Of a DNA stretch of 64,000 nt, positions 1 to 9,092 are shown piece after piece. This DNA is from Lewinellaceae bacterium. Lineage in GTDB: Bacteria > Bacteroidota > Bacteroidia > Chitinophagales > Saprospiraceae. The stretch is from assembly GCA_020636105.1 (NCBI GenBank), contig JACJYL010000001.1, positions 3,720,001 through 3,784,000 on the forward strand, read 5' to 3'. The position numbers were made by a program, and so were the translations under genes. Below the pieces are notes generated by a model. The model was not told the DNA's origin. It searched no databases and saw only the letters and a list, made by a program, of their open reading frames with translations. The first letter of the stretch is position 1, and each line of letters starts with the position of its first letter.

Positions 1-492
1 GCTCCCAATCGATGGCGGCTGCGCAATTACCAGATTCGTACCTTCGATGATATGAATGAGTCTTTGATCATAGGAACGGGAAAACAAATGGATACTACTT
101 TTAACTTAAGACCCTCGGATTTCGTGGACTTCCTCAACCAGCAATCTGAAATGACCACTCCTGAACTCACTACTTTCATCAATGACAAAAAAACGCGGGG
201 CACCGGCGGCAGCGAAAAATATGAGATTGAACTTTACCGCCGGTCCGCCGAACCATTTACCATTCTCATCCTGACCCTGATCGGGGTATCGATTGCTGCC
301 AGGAAAGTCAGGGGGGGCATCGGCTTCCACCTGGCCGTTGGAGTAGGAGTCGGCGCCATGTATATTTTATTGTCGCGTTTTTCAATCGTTTTTGCCACCG
401 GACAGGTATTGCCTCCTTTGCTCGGCATATGGCTCCCCAATATCATCTTCGGAATTGTAGCGGCAATACTCCTGGCCAATGCCCAGAAATAG
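1..492 (+). CDS. LptF/LptG-family LPS-export permease, C-terminal part
   Basis: The open frame runs in from the window edge, so only about 163 C-terminal residues are present and the true start is outside. The visible part has a soluble periplasmic-type segment with the PSDF-x-DFLNQQSEM region, then a charged stretch (YEIELYRRSAEPF) and three hydrophobic segments ending at LLANAQK. The RRSAEPF-type entry into the last membrane helices is characteristic of the YjgP/YjgQ (LptF/LptG) permeases, which form the inner-membrane part of the Lpt machine moving lipopolysaccharide to the cell surface. LptF and LptG cannot be told apart from this fragment. It ends 12 bases before mutY and may be transcribed with it. 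Confidence 0.85.
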   Translation, partial: APNRWRLRNYQIRTFDDMNESLIIGTGKQMDTTFNLRPSDFVDFLNQQSEMTTPELTTFINDKKTRGTGGSEKYEIELYRRSAEPFTILILTLIGVSIAARKVRGGIGFHLAVGVGVGAMYILLSRFSIVFATGQVLPPLLGIWLPNIIFGIVAAILLANAQK

Positions 493-504
493 GAATTAAC
501 ATCC

Positions 505-1584
505 ATGGACTTCAAAAACAAAAAATTCTTTACCCGGAAACTCATGGAATGGTACGATCAAAGCGATCGCCCCCTTCCGTGGAAAGGCATCAAGGACCCT
601 TACCTGATCTGGTTGTCCGAGATCATTCTTCAACAAACGCGCACGGAGCAGGGCACTCCTTATTATGAAAAATTTAAAAGGGCCTATCCTACCGTGCATG
701 ATATGGCGAAAGCCTCCGAGGATGAGATCATGAAATTGTGGCAGGGGCTCGGGTATTACTCCAGGGCAAGAAATATGCATCATACAGCAAAACACGTTTC
801 CGTGGTGCTGGACGGGAAATTTCCGAACTCGCTTAAAGAACTTCAGGCACTAAAAGGGATTGGCCCTTACACCGCAGCCGCAATAGCTTCCTTTGCTTTT
901 AATCTTCCTCATGCTGTGGTGGACGGCAATGTTTACAGGGTGCTGGCCCGTTTTTTTGGGATCGAGGTGGATATTGACGACCGTGAAGCCGCCAGGCTGT
1001 TTGGTGACCTGGCCCAGGAACTGGTCCTAACCGATCAGCCCGGCAAATACAACCAGGCGATCATGGATCTCGGGGCCACCGTATGTACCCCCCGGGCCTA
1101 CAAATGTTCCAATTGTCTTCTCAGGGAACATTGTTTGGCCTTTGCCAGGGGCACCATCGATGCGCTCCCTGTGAAAAATAAAAAGATCAAAAAAAAGGTT
1201 CGCTATTTTCATTACTTCATTGTTGAGCATAATGCCAGGATTTTGATCCGGAAAAGGAAAGAGAAAGACATCTGGAAAAATCTGTATGACTTTCCCTTGT
1301 TTGAATCAACACATGCCATGGAGGAGGCAGAAATGTTAAAACCCGGTTTGGCCGGACATGAATTACTCAATTCCTTTCAGGGAAATGTCGCGGAATTGAT
1401 TCATACCGGACAGCAACAACTGACCCATCAGAAAATTATCGCGAACTTTTGGAAAGTCAACAAAGAGATGCCCCGGGAGTATCCGGATGATTTTATTTGG
1501 GTTGATATTGAAAACTTGAGTAAATTTGCATTCCCGAGAATCATAACTTTGTTTTTAGAAGATATTTTTCTAAATTTAGGATAA
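505..1584 (+). CDS. mutY: A/G-specific adenine DNA glycosylase MutY
   Basis: Base-excision repair enzyme that removes adenine mispaired with 8-oxoguanine. The 359-residue length fits the family. The HhH-GPD domain has the catalytic Glu39 in LSEIILQQT, the helix-hairpin-helix LKGIGPYTAAAIASFAF, and the Asp of VVDGNVYRVL. A [4Fe-4S] loop follows with spacing C-x6-C-x2-C-x5-C (from VCTPRAYKC to EHCLAF). The C-terminal part (about 230-355) is the NUDIX-like domain that reads the oxidised base. The ATG at 505 lies 12 bases after the permease stop. It is the first gene of the mutY-ssb-gldE-gldD order known from gliding Bacteroidota. Confidence 0.96.
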   Translation: MDFKNKKFFTRKLMEWYDQSDRPLPWKGIKDPYLIWLSEIILQQTRTEQGTPYYEKFKRAYPTVHDMAKASEDEIMKLWQGLGYYSRARNMHHTAKHVSVVLDGKFPNSLKELQALKGIGPYTAAAIASFAFNLPHAVVDGNVYRVLARFFGIEVDIDDREAARLFGDLAQELVLTDQPGKYNQAIMDLGATVCTPRAYKCSNCLLREHCLAFARGTIDALPVKNKKIKKKVRYFHYFIVEHNARILIRKRKEKDIWKNLYDFPLFESTHAMEEAEMLKPGLAGHELLNSFQGNVAELIHTGQQQLTHQKIIANFWKVNKEMPREYPDDFIWVDIENLSKFAFPRIITLFLEDIFLNLG

Positions 1585-1607
1585 CAATAATCTAAATAAA
1601 ACACACT

Positions 1608-2096
1608 ATGGTTAATAAAGTGACCCTCATTGGAAATTTAGGCCGTGACCCTGAAGTGCGTCGTTTGGAGAATGGAGCAGTTGTTGCAAAATTTTCAGTT
1701 GCCACAAATGAAAACTACAGAGATAAAACCGGGACATGGCAAACCTTGACCGAATGGCACGATGTTGTCGTTTGGAGAGCCCTTGCAGAGAGAGCAGAAG
1801 CACAACTAAAAAAAGGAATGCAGGTTTATATAGAAGGTAAGTTAACCCATCGTTCCTGGCAGGATCAGGATGGAAATAGTCGCAAAACGACAGAAGTAGT
1901 GGCCAATTCTTTCAGAGTTCTGGGCAAGCGAGACGGTGATAAATCATATGAAGGGGGCGACAACTTCCCTTCTGCGGCCGATGAAGCCAATACTTTTCAC
2001 GCTGGAAGGGCAGAAGAATCAGCCCCTGCAGCATCTCCTCCACCGGCAGACGAACCTCCTGTAATTGATGCAGGAGATGACGATTTGCCGTTTTAA
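1608..2096 (+). CDS. ssb: Single-stranded DNA-binding protein
   Basis: 162-residue SSB. Residues 1-110 form the OB fold, starting MVNKVTLIGNLGRDPEVR and including the EWHDVVVW and GKLTHRSWQDQDG segments. A Pro/Ala/Asp-rich flexible linker follows, and the protein ends in the acidic tip DDDLPF that binds repair and replication partners. The gene starts 23 bases after mutY. A hairpin with a T-run follows directly at 2107-2138, so much of the transcript probably ends there although gldE and gldD follow. Confidence 0.97.
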   Translation: MVNKVTLIGNLGRDPEVRRLENGAVVAKFSVATNENYRDKTGTWQTLTEWHDVVVWRALAERAEAQLKKGMQVYIEGKLTHRSWQDQDGNSRKTTEVVANSFRVLGKRDGDKSYEGGDNFPSAADEANTFHAGRAEESAPAASPPPADEPPVIDAGDDDLPF

Positions 2097-2106
2097 TATT
2101 TCATTT

Positions 2107-2138
2107 GAGCTCCCCTACGGGAGGCTCAGTATTTTTTG
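2107..2138 (+). terminator. Terminator after ssb
   Basis: GC-rich hairpin (GAGC-TCCC, loop ctac, GGGA-GGCTC) followed by a T-rich run (agtatttttt), 10 bases after the ssb stop codon. It looks like an intrinsic terminator that separates abundant ssb mRNA from gldE and gldD, possibly with read-through. Confidence 0.7.
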
Positions 2139-2153
2139 ACTTAAGTCCTCATT

Positions 2154-3566
2154 TTGGAACCTGAACCGGATAGTTTTATACAGCTTTTTCAATTATCGTT
2201 ATTCCTCTACAACGTACCTTCCGTTGACGTTATCATAGGTCTTTTGGCAATTATTTTAATGGTAATGAGTTCCGCTTTGATCTCAGGATCGGAAGTTGCC
2301 TTTTTTTCCCTGAGTCCTACTGATTTTGAAACATTAAAACAAGATAATAATCACAGGATAATTTCCCTGATGAATGAGCCCAGAAAACTTCTGGCCACCA
2401 TCCTGATTGCCAATAATTTTATCAACATTGGCATTGTGATTCTATCAACATTTGTATTAAACAAGGTTTTACCTGAAAGTATTTTCAACAGCTGGTCGGA
2501 AAGCCTGATCGCTGCATTTCATCTTGACAACTTTCTTGAAAGCGCGAAACTGGCCAATGTCCTGAGTTTATTAATTACCGTTATTGGTGTAACCTTTGTC
2601 TTGGTATTGTTCGGAGAGATCGCTCCAAAGGTTTATGCGCGTCACAACAACATCGGACTTTCAAGAATAATGGCAACCCCTTTGTGGCTGCTCAGCAAGG
2701 TATTCCACCCCTTCAGCCTGGTACTCGTCAACTGGACCACCAGCATAGAAAAACGGCTGGAAAAACGCCGGCCCGGAGGTAGCCTTGCCAACCGTCAGGA
2801 CATTGGTGAAGCCATTGATCTTACGGCGGATGCCAATCAAACCACCAGCCAAGAGGTACTGCTCTTAAAACGCATTGTCAATTTTGGCGAGGTTTCCGTC
2901 AGCCAGATCATCCGGCCCCGGGTAGATGTAGTGGCTATTGATGAATCCCTGGATTATAAAGAACTTGTCGAAATTGTGCGCGAATCGGGATATTCTCGAA
3001 TTCCTGTTTTTGAAAAGGATTTCGATAATGTAAAGGGGATTTTGTACGTTAAAGACCTGCTCGGTCACTTGAATGAAGATAAAGATTTTGACTGGAAACT
3101 CCTGGTGAGAAAAAATATTCTTTTTGTTCCGGAATCAAAAAAAATTGATTCCCTGCTTAAAAAATTTCAAAAAGAACACATGCACATGGCCATCGTGGTA
3201 GATGAATACGGCGGCAGTTCCGGAATTGTGACGATGGAAGACATCCTGGAGGAGATTATCGGTGAAATCCAGGATGAATTTGATACGGAAGCCGATGTTG
3301 AATACAAAAAACTGGGTGAGGGCATTTTTATTTTTGAGGGTAAAACCCTTATCAATGATTTTTGCCGACAAGTAAAAATTGACACCATTACTTTTGAAGA
3401 AATCAGGGGAGAAGCAGATACCCTTGCCGGAATTCTCCTTGAAAAAGCAGGCAGATTACCGGAACTATCCGAAGAATTCGACATTCAGGATTTTAAATTT
3501 AAAGTCATAAAAGTCAATAATCGCCGTATTGAACAAATACGCATCGAACTTCCTAAAACTTTGTAA
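2154..3566 (+). CDS. gldE: Gliding motility-associated membrane protein GldE (CNNM/CorC-like)
   Basis: 470-residue membrane protein. An N-terminal DUF21 (CNNM) domain of about four membrane helices covers residues 25-205, with the SALISGSEVAFFSLS signature. A CBS-domain pair follows (about 245-370, with IIRPRVDVVAIDES and VVDEYGGSSGIVTMEDILEEIIGEI), then a C-terminal CorC/HlyC domain. In flavobacteria GldE is required for gliding only in some settings and is thought to support GldD. The frame opens with TTG at 2154. The next in-frame ATG codons (2259, 2265) fall inside the first membrane helix, so an upstream non-ATG start is preferred. The stop codon shares one base with the gldD ATG (TAATG), so the two are translationally coupled. 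Confidence 0.9.
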   Translation: MEPEPDSFIQLFQLSLFLYNVPSVDVIIGLLAIILMVMSSALISGSEVAFFSLSPTDFETLKQDNNHRIISLMNEPRKLLATILIANNFINIGIVILSTFVLNKVLPESIFNSWSESLIAAFHLDNFLESAKLANVLSLLITVIGVTFVLVLFGEIAPKVYARHNNIGLSRIMATPLWLLSKVFHPFSLVLVNWTTSIEKRLEKRRPGGSLANRQDIGEAIDLTADANQTTSQEVLLLKRIVNFGEVSVSQIIRPRVDVVAIDESLDYKELVEIVRESGYSRIPVFEKDFDNVKGILYVKDLLGHLNEDKDFDWKLLVRKNILFVPESKKIDSLLKKFQKEHMHMAIVVDEYGGSSGIVTMEDILEEIIGEIQDEFDTEADVEYKKLGEGIFIFEGKTLINDFCRQVKIDTITFEEIRGEADTLAGILLEKAGRLPELSEEFDIQDFKFKVIKVNNRRIEQIRIELPKTL

Positions 3567-4162
3567 TGGTGATCAAAAAAACGTTCCTTTTTTTCCTGTT
3601 AGCAGCCATCCTTTTTTCCTGCGCTGACGATGCTGGTTATACTCCCAAACCAAGGGCCTTCCCGCGTATTATGTTTCCCGAAAAGGGCTATAAACCATTT
3701 GAGGAAGGTTTTTGCGATTTTACCTTTATGGCTCCAGTGAGTGCCAAAATAATCCAGGACACTTCATTTTTTGACGAAGTTCCTATTCATCCATGCTGGT
3801 TTAATATTTATTACCCCGCTTTTGATGGAAGTATTCACTGTAGTTATCGAACCATCGACTCAGAAAATACCTTTGAACGCTTAAGGCAGGACGCCTTCAA
3901 CCTGGCTGGCTGGCACAATAAACGGGCCAATTATATAGAAGAAATGCTTATTCAAAATCACAATAATGTGGGTGGTTTTGCTTTTGAAATGAAAGGCCCC
4001 TCTGCTTCCCCTTTTCAGTTTTTTCTGTCTGACACCACGAATCATTTTTTCCGTGCGGCACTTTATTTCAATACTCAGGCAAGACCGGATTCCCTGGCTC
4101 CTGTTTATGAATTTGTGCGCGAAGACATTATGAAAATGATTGAAACATTCGAGTGGAAATAA
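3566..4162 (+). CDS. gldD: Gliding motility lipoprotein GldD
   Basis: 198-residue lipoprotein. The signal peptide MVIKKTFLFFLLAAILFSC ends in a lipobox with Cys19. The PRAFPRIMFPEKGYKPF and CDFTFMAPVSAKI segments match the GldD family, which is essential for gliding and T9SS function in Flavobacterium; the molecular role is not known. The start codon overlaps the gldE stop by one base. The gene converges on the membrane-protein gene at 4165 with only two bases between the stop codons. Confidence 0.93.
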   Translation: MVIKKTFLFFLLAAILFSCADDAGYTPKPRAFPRIMFPEKGYKPFEEGFCDFTFMAPVSAKIIQDTSFFDEVPIHPCWFNIYYPAFDGSIHCSYRTIDSENTFERLRQDAFNLAGWHNKRANYIEEMLIQNHNNVGGFAFEMKGPSASPFQFFLSDTTNHFFRAALYFNTQARPDSLAPVYEFVREDIMKMIETFEWK

Positions 4163-4164
4163 AT

Positions 4165-4929
4165 TTATTCCTTGCCAAAAGTCTTTCTGCCCCAGAGCAA
4201 AACCTGGAACCCGTATGTTCCCAGCCAATAAGCCAATGCGGCAAAAGACAAGGCTCCTAAGGCCGCGTAAGGTTTTACCGTCTGCAGGTTGATATTGAGC
4301 AATTCATAACCTGCAAAATCTCCAACGATAAAAGCCGTATGGATCATAAAAAGAACGAACAATACCTGTATCAGTTTTTTTAAATAAAGTATTTGCTTCA
4401 GTGCTTTATTTTTGATTACCGTTTTTTGCCGTTGAATAATGTAGCGATATCCAAAGTACATGTAGGAGACAAAATTGACCAGGTACAAAAACTGTTCAAA
4501 TGCCCCGTAAAACGGATTGTAAAAATGGCGGCCGACCTTGCTCTTAAATTCCACCGGCATAAAAAACATGATGACAAAAAATAAAAACTGTAAAACTGGC
4601 AACAAAAAATGTTTGACATCACTCGCCCTAAGCCTGTAGCCAGGGTACAACGACAATTTTACGTAATAAAAAAGGGATACTGGCAAGACATGGGTAAAAT
4701 AGATCGGCAGGAATTTCAACCTTGGATATTGTTCATAAGTTCCGCTAATGATGAAAATATTGTGCAGTAAAGTCAGCCCAATAGCGATGAGTAATAAGCC
4801 GAAAAAATAATTGGCTCTTTTAACCCCTGATCGTTTAAAAAAGAAGAGGACCCCGACGGAAACACAATGCAATACCCCGATCGCCATAACGGCCACCAAT
4901 AAATAAAAATATATAGTGTGGTCTTCCAT
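4165..4929 (-). CDS. Seven-helix membrane protein resembling the sensor half of Bacteroidota AraC regulators
   Basis: 254-residue protein with about seven hydrophobic segments (starting YFYLLVAVMAIGVLHCVSVG) and almost no soluble part. The pattern, with an early N-x-F-x-G-LLL segment and a histidine-rich third helix region, resembles the N-terminal membrane module that in many Bacteroidota is fused to an AraC-type helix-turn-helix. Here the reading frame stops right after the last helix (GRKTFGKE), two bases from the gldD stop, and no DNA-binding part is present. It could be a genuine stand-alone membrane protein or a truncated regulator. No function can be assigned. Confidence 0.6.
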   Translation of the reverse strand: MEDHTIYFYLLVAVMAIGVLHCVSVGVLFFFKRSGVKRANYFFGLLLIAIGLTLLHNIFIISGTYEQYPRLKFLPIYFTHVLPVSLFYYVKLSLYPGYRLRASDVKHFLLPVLQFLFFVIMFFMPVEFKSKVGRHFYNPFYGAFEQFLYLVNFVSYMYFGYRYIIQRQKTVIKNKALKQILYLKKLIQVLFVLFMIHTAFIVGDFAGYELLNINLQTVKPYAALGALSFAALAYWLGTYGFQVLLWGRKTFGKE

Positions 4930-5111
4930 TGTTCAAAAAGTTCTTCAAAAGCCGGGTCTTCAAAAAATATAGTGATAACTCCCGCAAGATATAAGATATT
5001 ATTTACCCTTCAAAAAAGGTCAACGGCAAGTGTGACGAAATAAAGCATTTTTTTGTCTTTCTCCTGCTATTAAACAACACCAAAAAGCAAAAATTAATGA
5101 TTCAAATAAAC

Positions 5112-5119
5112 TACATTTG
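5112..5119 (+). promoter_or_regulatory. Possible -7 promoter element upstream of the secreted serine protease
   Basis: TACATTTG matches the Bacteroidota -7 consensus TAnnTTTG, 66 bases before the preferred ATG at 5186. It overlaps the TTG at 5117, which argues against that start. No TTG is seen at the expected -33 distance. Confidence 0.35.
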
Positions 5120-5185
5120 GTCAAGTTTTATTTTGAGTGCCCTTTTACCAGGCATTTTCTTACAAACAAAATTACCTTTTCTAGT

Positions 5186-8100
5186 ATGAGATTAATTCAA
5201 ATCCTCCTCCTATGCTTTCTTTTTACAGGAAGCATTTTCGCTCAACAATTCGATCAAAGGATTGCTCCAACCCGAATTCCTCTTTCATCCGTTGAAGTGG
5301 CAGAAATGCCTGCGCAGGATAACGATGCTTTAATGCAAGCCGAATTGGAAAGACGTGGCCCCGGGATTGCCCCCCATTTTGCGGTGGCCATCGAAGTGGA
5401 CATAACGCCTGACACCCATGGAAACTGGGAGTTAATGGACGATGGTACAGCTGTTTGGCGCCTTCGCATAAAATCAACGGGTGCGAAAACCCTCAACCTG
5501 GGCTTTACCAAATTTTTTATGCCTCACGGCGGAAGCCTCATCCTTTATTCAATGGATAAGAAAAAAGTGATGGGGCCTTTTACTCCGGCCGACAATGAAG
5601 ATCACGAACAATTATGGACCCCTGTTTTCGAAGCCGACGAATTGGTGATCGAAGTACAGGTGCCCGATGCCAACCGGGATCAACTGGAACTGGAACTAAA
5701 ATCCGTTAATCACGACTTCATGGGATTTACTTCCATCGTTTCAGGATCCTGCAACCTCGATGTCATCTGCGGGGCAGATGATGGCTGGGGCATTGTGGAT
5801 AATTATCGCGATATCATTCAGTCCGTTGCTGTATATGGAAATGGAGGAACTACCTACTGTACAGGGTTCCTTGTAAACAATACCCGTAATGATTGCACCC
5901 CGTTGTTTATGACGGCCAACCACTGCATGAGTGCCGGTGATGCCCCAACGTTGGTGGTTTACTGGAACTACTTCAACAGTGTTTGCCGACAGCCAAACTC
6001 TCCACAAAGTGGCGGCGGCGGCGATGGTTCCCTTGACGATTTTAACACAGGATCAATTTACCGTGCCAATTACCAGCCATCCGATTTCTTTCTTGTGGAG
6101 CTGGATGATGATGTTTCTTCGACGGCCAATGCCTTTTTTTCAGGCTGGTCCGCCGAGCCCACCTTACCTGGTGCTGACACCCTGATCGTCATTCACCATC
6201 CAAGTACTGATGAAAAACGCATCAGTTTTGAATTTGATGCCCCTCATGTGGGTACCTGGGGGAGTGGGTCAACAGAAGTCCCTAATGGCAACCACGTGGT
6301 CATTCCCGACTGGGACATTGGTACCACGGAAGGTGGATCATCAGGTTCTCCTCTCTTTGACAGCAACAAAAGAGTGATCGGCCAATTACATGGCGGAAAT
6401 GCATCCTGCGGAAACGACGACTATGACATCTTCGGCTGGGTAGCCAGCTCCTGGGAAGGAGGAGGAACTCCAAGTTCCAGGTTAAGAGACTGGCTCGATC
6501 CTGAGAATACAGGCGTAATGGTGCTGGATGGCAGAAGCCAGGCTGTATGTAGTTTTGCCGTTATCGTCAATAACCCTAATATCAGCCTCTGCGCTTCCAA
6601 CGATGCTACCTATAGCCTTAATATAAGCGAAGCATTTACCGAAGAAGTAACTTTAAGCCTTGAAGGATTACCGGGCGGAGCCAGTGCTTCATTTTCAACC
6701 AACCCTGCCGCTCCAGGTTCTGCTTTGACCTTAACGATCAGCAATACCACCGGCCTGGCTACAGGAGCCTATACCCTTACGATTACCGGAACGGGAAGTG
6801 ATCAGACGGTTACTTCAAACGTGTATCTTAATGTTTTTGGAGGCATTCCATCGGCTGTTCAACTGTCCGCTCCAGTGAACAATGCAGCGGGAGAAGTTCT
6901 TGCTCCTGCATTCAGTTGGGAAGCCACTTCAGGTGCATCTTCCTACCATTTTGTATTGGCTGGCGATCCTGGTTTCACTGACATCATATTTGAATCCACA
7001 GGCACCTCAACCAGTGTTATGACCGGACTTCTGGATTCTGAAACGACCTATTACTGGATGGTCACCGGCTCTAACCTTTGCGGGGAATCCCCCCCTTCCG
7101 ACATATATTCTTTTACAACCGCATCTATAATTTGCGGACAAATTACCCCCACCGATCTTCCTCTTGAAATTTCCGACTCAGGGGAAGTAACGGTAACCTC
7201 AGAAGTTGAAGTGAACTTACAGGGTTTAATTTCTGATGTAAGAATTGACGACCTGGATATTCCCCATAGCTGGATAGGAGACCTTACGGCAACCCTTACC
7301 TCTCCGGAAGGAACGACGATAATCATTTTTGAAAGACCAGGGGTTCCGAATAGTTTTTATGGATGTGATGGGGACAATATCAATGCAAATTTTTATGATA
7401 CGGCTCCGAACAGTGCCGATGATTTTGAAAATTCCTGCGGGAACTCCCCGGCTATTGAAGGCGATTTTCAGCCGTTGAATGCGTTTAGTGCGTTTATAGG
7501 TGAAAACCCGACAGGGACCTGGACGTTAGCCGTTTCAGATGCTTTTAACCAGGATGGAGGAGAAATATCCAACTGGAATCTGACGATCTGCACCTCCGTA
7601 CCTGATGAGGTTGCGCTTTTTTCCGGTACAGAAAGTTTCAGTTCATGCGTTGGTGAAATGCTGTCTTTTGAAATCCTTGCTGGTCTTGGGTTTCAGGGGG
7701 ATGAAATAACCCTTTCGGCTGAAAACCTGCCTGACGGAGCCGTCGTTGAGTTTAGTGAAAACCCAATTGCACCGGGAGGGACGGCCACTGTTACCATTTC
7801 AGGAGCGTTCATTCCAGGAATTTACAATGTTTCTATTGTTGGGAATGATGGCACTGATATGGCAGCACTGCCGTTAAGTCTCAATTTGACAGGACCTCCT
7901 GCTTCAGCCATTGTAACTTCACCGGCCAACGGAACAGTTGACGCACCAATCGGCCTAACGCTGAATTGGGTAAATGGCGGTGATGCAACCAGTTATTTAG
8001 TTTCCATGGCAACCGATCCTGATTTTAACAACATTATTTTCAGCAATACTCAAACCAATACCAATTACAATCTTTCAGGTTTGCAATACGGCACCACATA

Positions 8101-9025
8101 CTACTGGACGGTACAGGCCATTGGAGTATGTGGATCCAGCGACGCTTTGGAGGTTTTTAGTTTCACCACTATTCCGGATTTGAATGTTTCTGTAAATCCA
8201 ACCAATGAATCGACTTGTCTGGCGGATGAACTGACATTTAATTTGCAGGTAGGTGCCGGGTTTGCCTCTCCATTATCCGTTACTTATTCGACTTCAACAG
8301 GAGAGAGCCTCAACGTGTCTTACAATGTTGATCCAGGTAACGTAACCCCGGGAACAACCATTACAGCTACCGTAAATGGATTTGCCGCAATTACATCGGA
8401 CGTATTTACCATCACCTTTTCTTTTAATGATGGTACTTACCTATCAGAAGCGGCAACTTCCGTAACCTTGCAGTACGCGCCAAGTTTACCCGTTCAAACC
8501 TTCCCGGGCAATGGATCCACTTTCTTTGATCCTAACATTTCATTATTATGGGACGGCACAGAGAATACGGAGAATTATCTTGTTGAAGTTTCGACCAATG
8601 CCCTTTTTGACAATATTGTAGAATCTGCAGCAATACCGGGTACACTTTATACGCTGTCGAATATTACAGAGGCTGGATTATATTATTGGCGGGTTACCGC
8701 TTTGAATGAATGCGGTAGTGCCGTCACTTCAGCATTAACTTTCACCTATACTGTCAACTCAACCCAGGATCTGGGAGGTAAAAGGGTGACTTTATCGCCC
8801 AATCCGACTTCCGGAGACCTTAATATTGAATTATCATCGGCAGTAGAGGACCGGGTGGTCATTGAAGTATTCAGTGTTGATGGTAAAGCTTTGCAAACCC
8901 AATACATTGAAAAAGGACTACGCAAAACAAACCTTTCACTCGAAGGATATGCTTCCGGGGTTTACCTGGTTAAACTCACTGACGGAAGTGCCCGCTTGAC
9001 AAAAAGGATCATTGTGCAGGAATAA
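5186..9025 (+). CDS. Secreted trypsin-like serine protease with P-domain, FN3 repeats and T9SS sorting domain
   Basis: 1279 residues from the ATG at 5186, which gives a clean signal peptide (MRLIQILLLCFLFTGSIFA). An upstream TTG at 5117 would add 23 residues that spoil the signal. After a propeptide-like region comes an S1-family peptidase (about 205-440) with His246 in MTANHC, probable Asp300 in SDFFLVEL and Ser386 in GGSSGSPLF, most like lysyl endopeptidases. Then follow an Ig-like domain, an FN3-like domain (about 555-645), a proprotein-convertase P-domain (about 650-800), and further Ig/FN3-like units. The C-terminal 80 residues (SPNPTSGDLNIELSS to RLTKRIIVQE) are a T9SS sorting domain. 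Exported by Sec then T9SS to the surface or medium. Confidence 0.93.
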   Translation: MRLIQILLLCFLFTGSIFAQQFDQRIAPTRIPLSSVEVAEMPAQDNDALMQAELERRGPGIAPHFAVAIEVDITPDTHGNWELMDDGTAVWRLRIKSTGAKTLNLGFTKFFMPHGGSLILYSMDKKKVMGPFTPADNEDHEQLWTPVFEADELVIEVQVPDANRDQLELELKSVNHDFMGFTSIVSGSCNLDVICGADDGWGIVDNYRDIIQSVAVYGNGGTTYCTGFLVNNTRNDCTPLFMTANHCMSAGDAPTLVVYWNYFNSVCRQPNSPQSGGGGDGSLDDFNTGSIYRANYQPSDFFLVELDDDVSSTANAFFSGWSAEPTLPGADTLIVIHHPSTDEKRISFEFDAPHVGTWGSGSTEVPNGNHVVIPDWDIGTTEGGSSGSPLFDSNKRVIGQLHGGNASCGNDDYDIFGWVASSWEGGGTPSSRLRDWLDPENTGVMVLDGRSQAVCSFAVIVNNPNISLCASNDATYSLNISEAFTEEVTLSLEGLPGGASASFSTNPAAPGSALTLTISNTTGLATGAYTLTITGTGSDQTVTSNVYLNVFGGIPSAVQLSAPVNNAAGEVLAPAFSWEATSGASSYHFVLAGDPGFTDIIFESTGTSTSVMTGLLDSETTYYWMVTGSNLCGESPPSDIYSFTTASIICGQITPTDLPLEISDSGEVTVTSEVEVNLQGLISDVRIDDLDIPHSWIGDLTATLTSPEGTTIIIFERPGVPNSFYGCDGDNINANFYDTAPNSADDFENSCGNSPAIEGDFQPLNAFSAFIGENPTGTWTLAVSDAFNQDGGEISNWNLTICTSVPDEVALFSGTESFSSCVGEMLSFEILAGLGFQGDEITLSAENLPDGAVVEFSENPIAPGGTATVTISGAFIPGIYNVSIVGNDGTDMAALPLSLNLTGPPASAIVTSPANGTVDAPIGLTLNWVNGGDATSYLVSMATDPDFNNIIFSNTQTNTNYNLSGLQYGTTYYWTVQAIGVCGSSDALEVFSFTTIPDLNVSVNPTNESTCLADELTFNLQVGAGFASPLSVTYSTSTGESLNVSYNVDPGNVTPGTTITATVNGFAAITSDVFTITFSFNDGTYLSEAATSVTLQYAPSLPVQTFPGNGSTFFDPNISLLWDGTENTENYLVEVSTNALFDNIVESAAIPGTLYTLSNITEAGLYYWRVTALNECGSAVTSALTFTYTVNSTQDLGGKRVTLSPNPTSGDLNIELSSAVEDRVVIEVFSVDGKALQTQYIEKGLRKTNLSLEGYASGVYLVKLTDGSARLTKRIIVQE

Positions 9026-9053
9026 GGATTTTTAAAAGATCATAATATGTTAC

Positions 9054-9091
9054 AAAGGCTGTCGAAATATTTCGACAGCCTTTGTTTTTTT
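9054..9091 (+). terminator. Strong intrinsic terminator after the serine protease
   Basis: A perfect 30-base palindrome (15-bp arms, AAAGGCTGTCGAAAT and its complement) followed by G and a run of Ts. It lies 28 bases after the protease stop, and the convergent gene at 9093-9902 ends just beyond it. The T-run is on the plus-strand side, so it mainly serves the protease transcript. Confidence 0.9.
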
Positions 9092-9092
9092 A

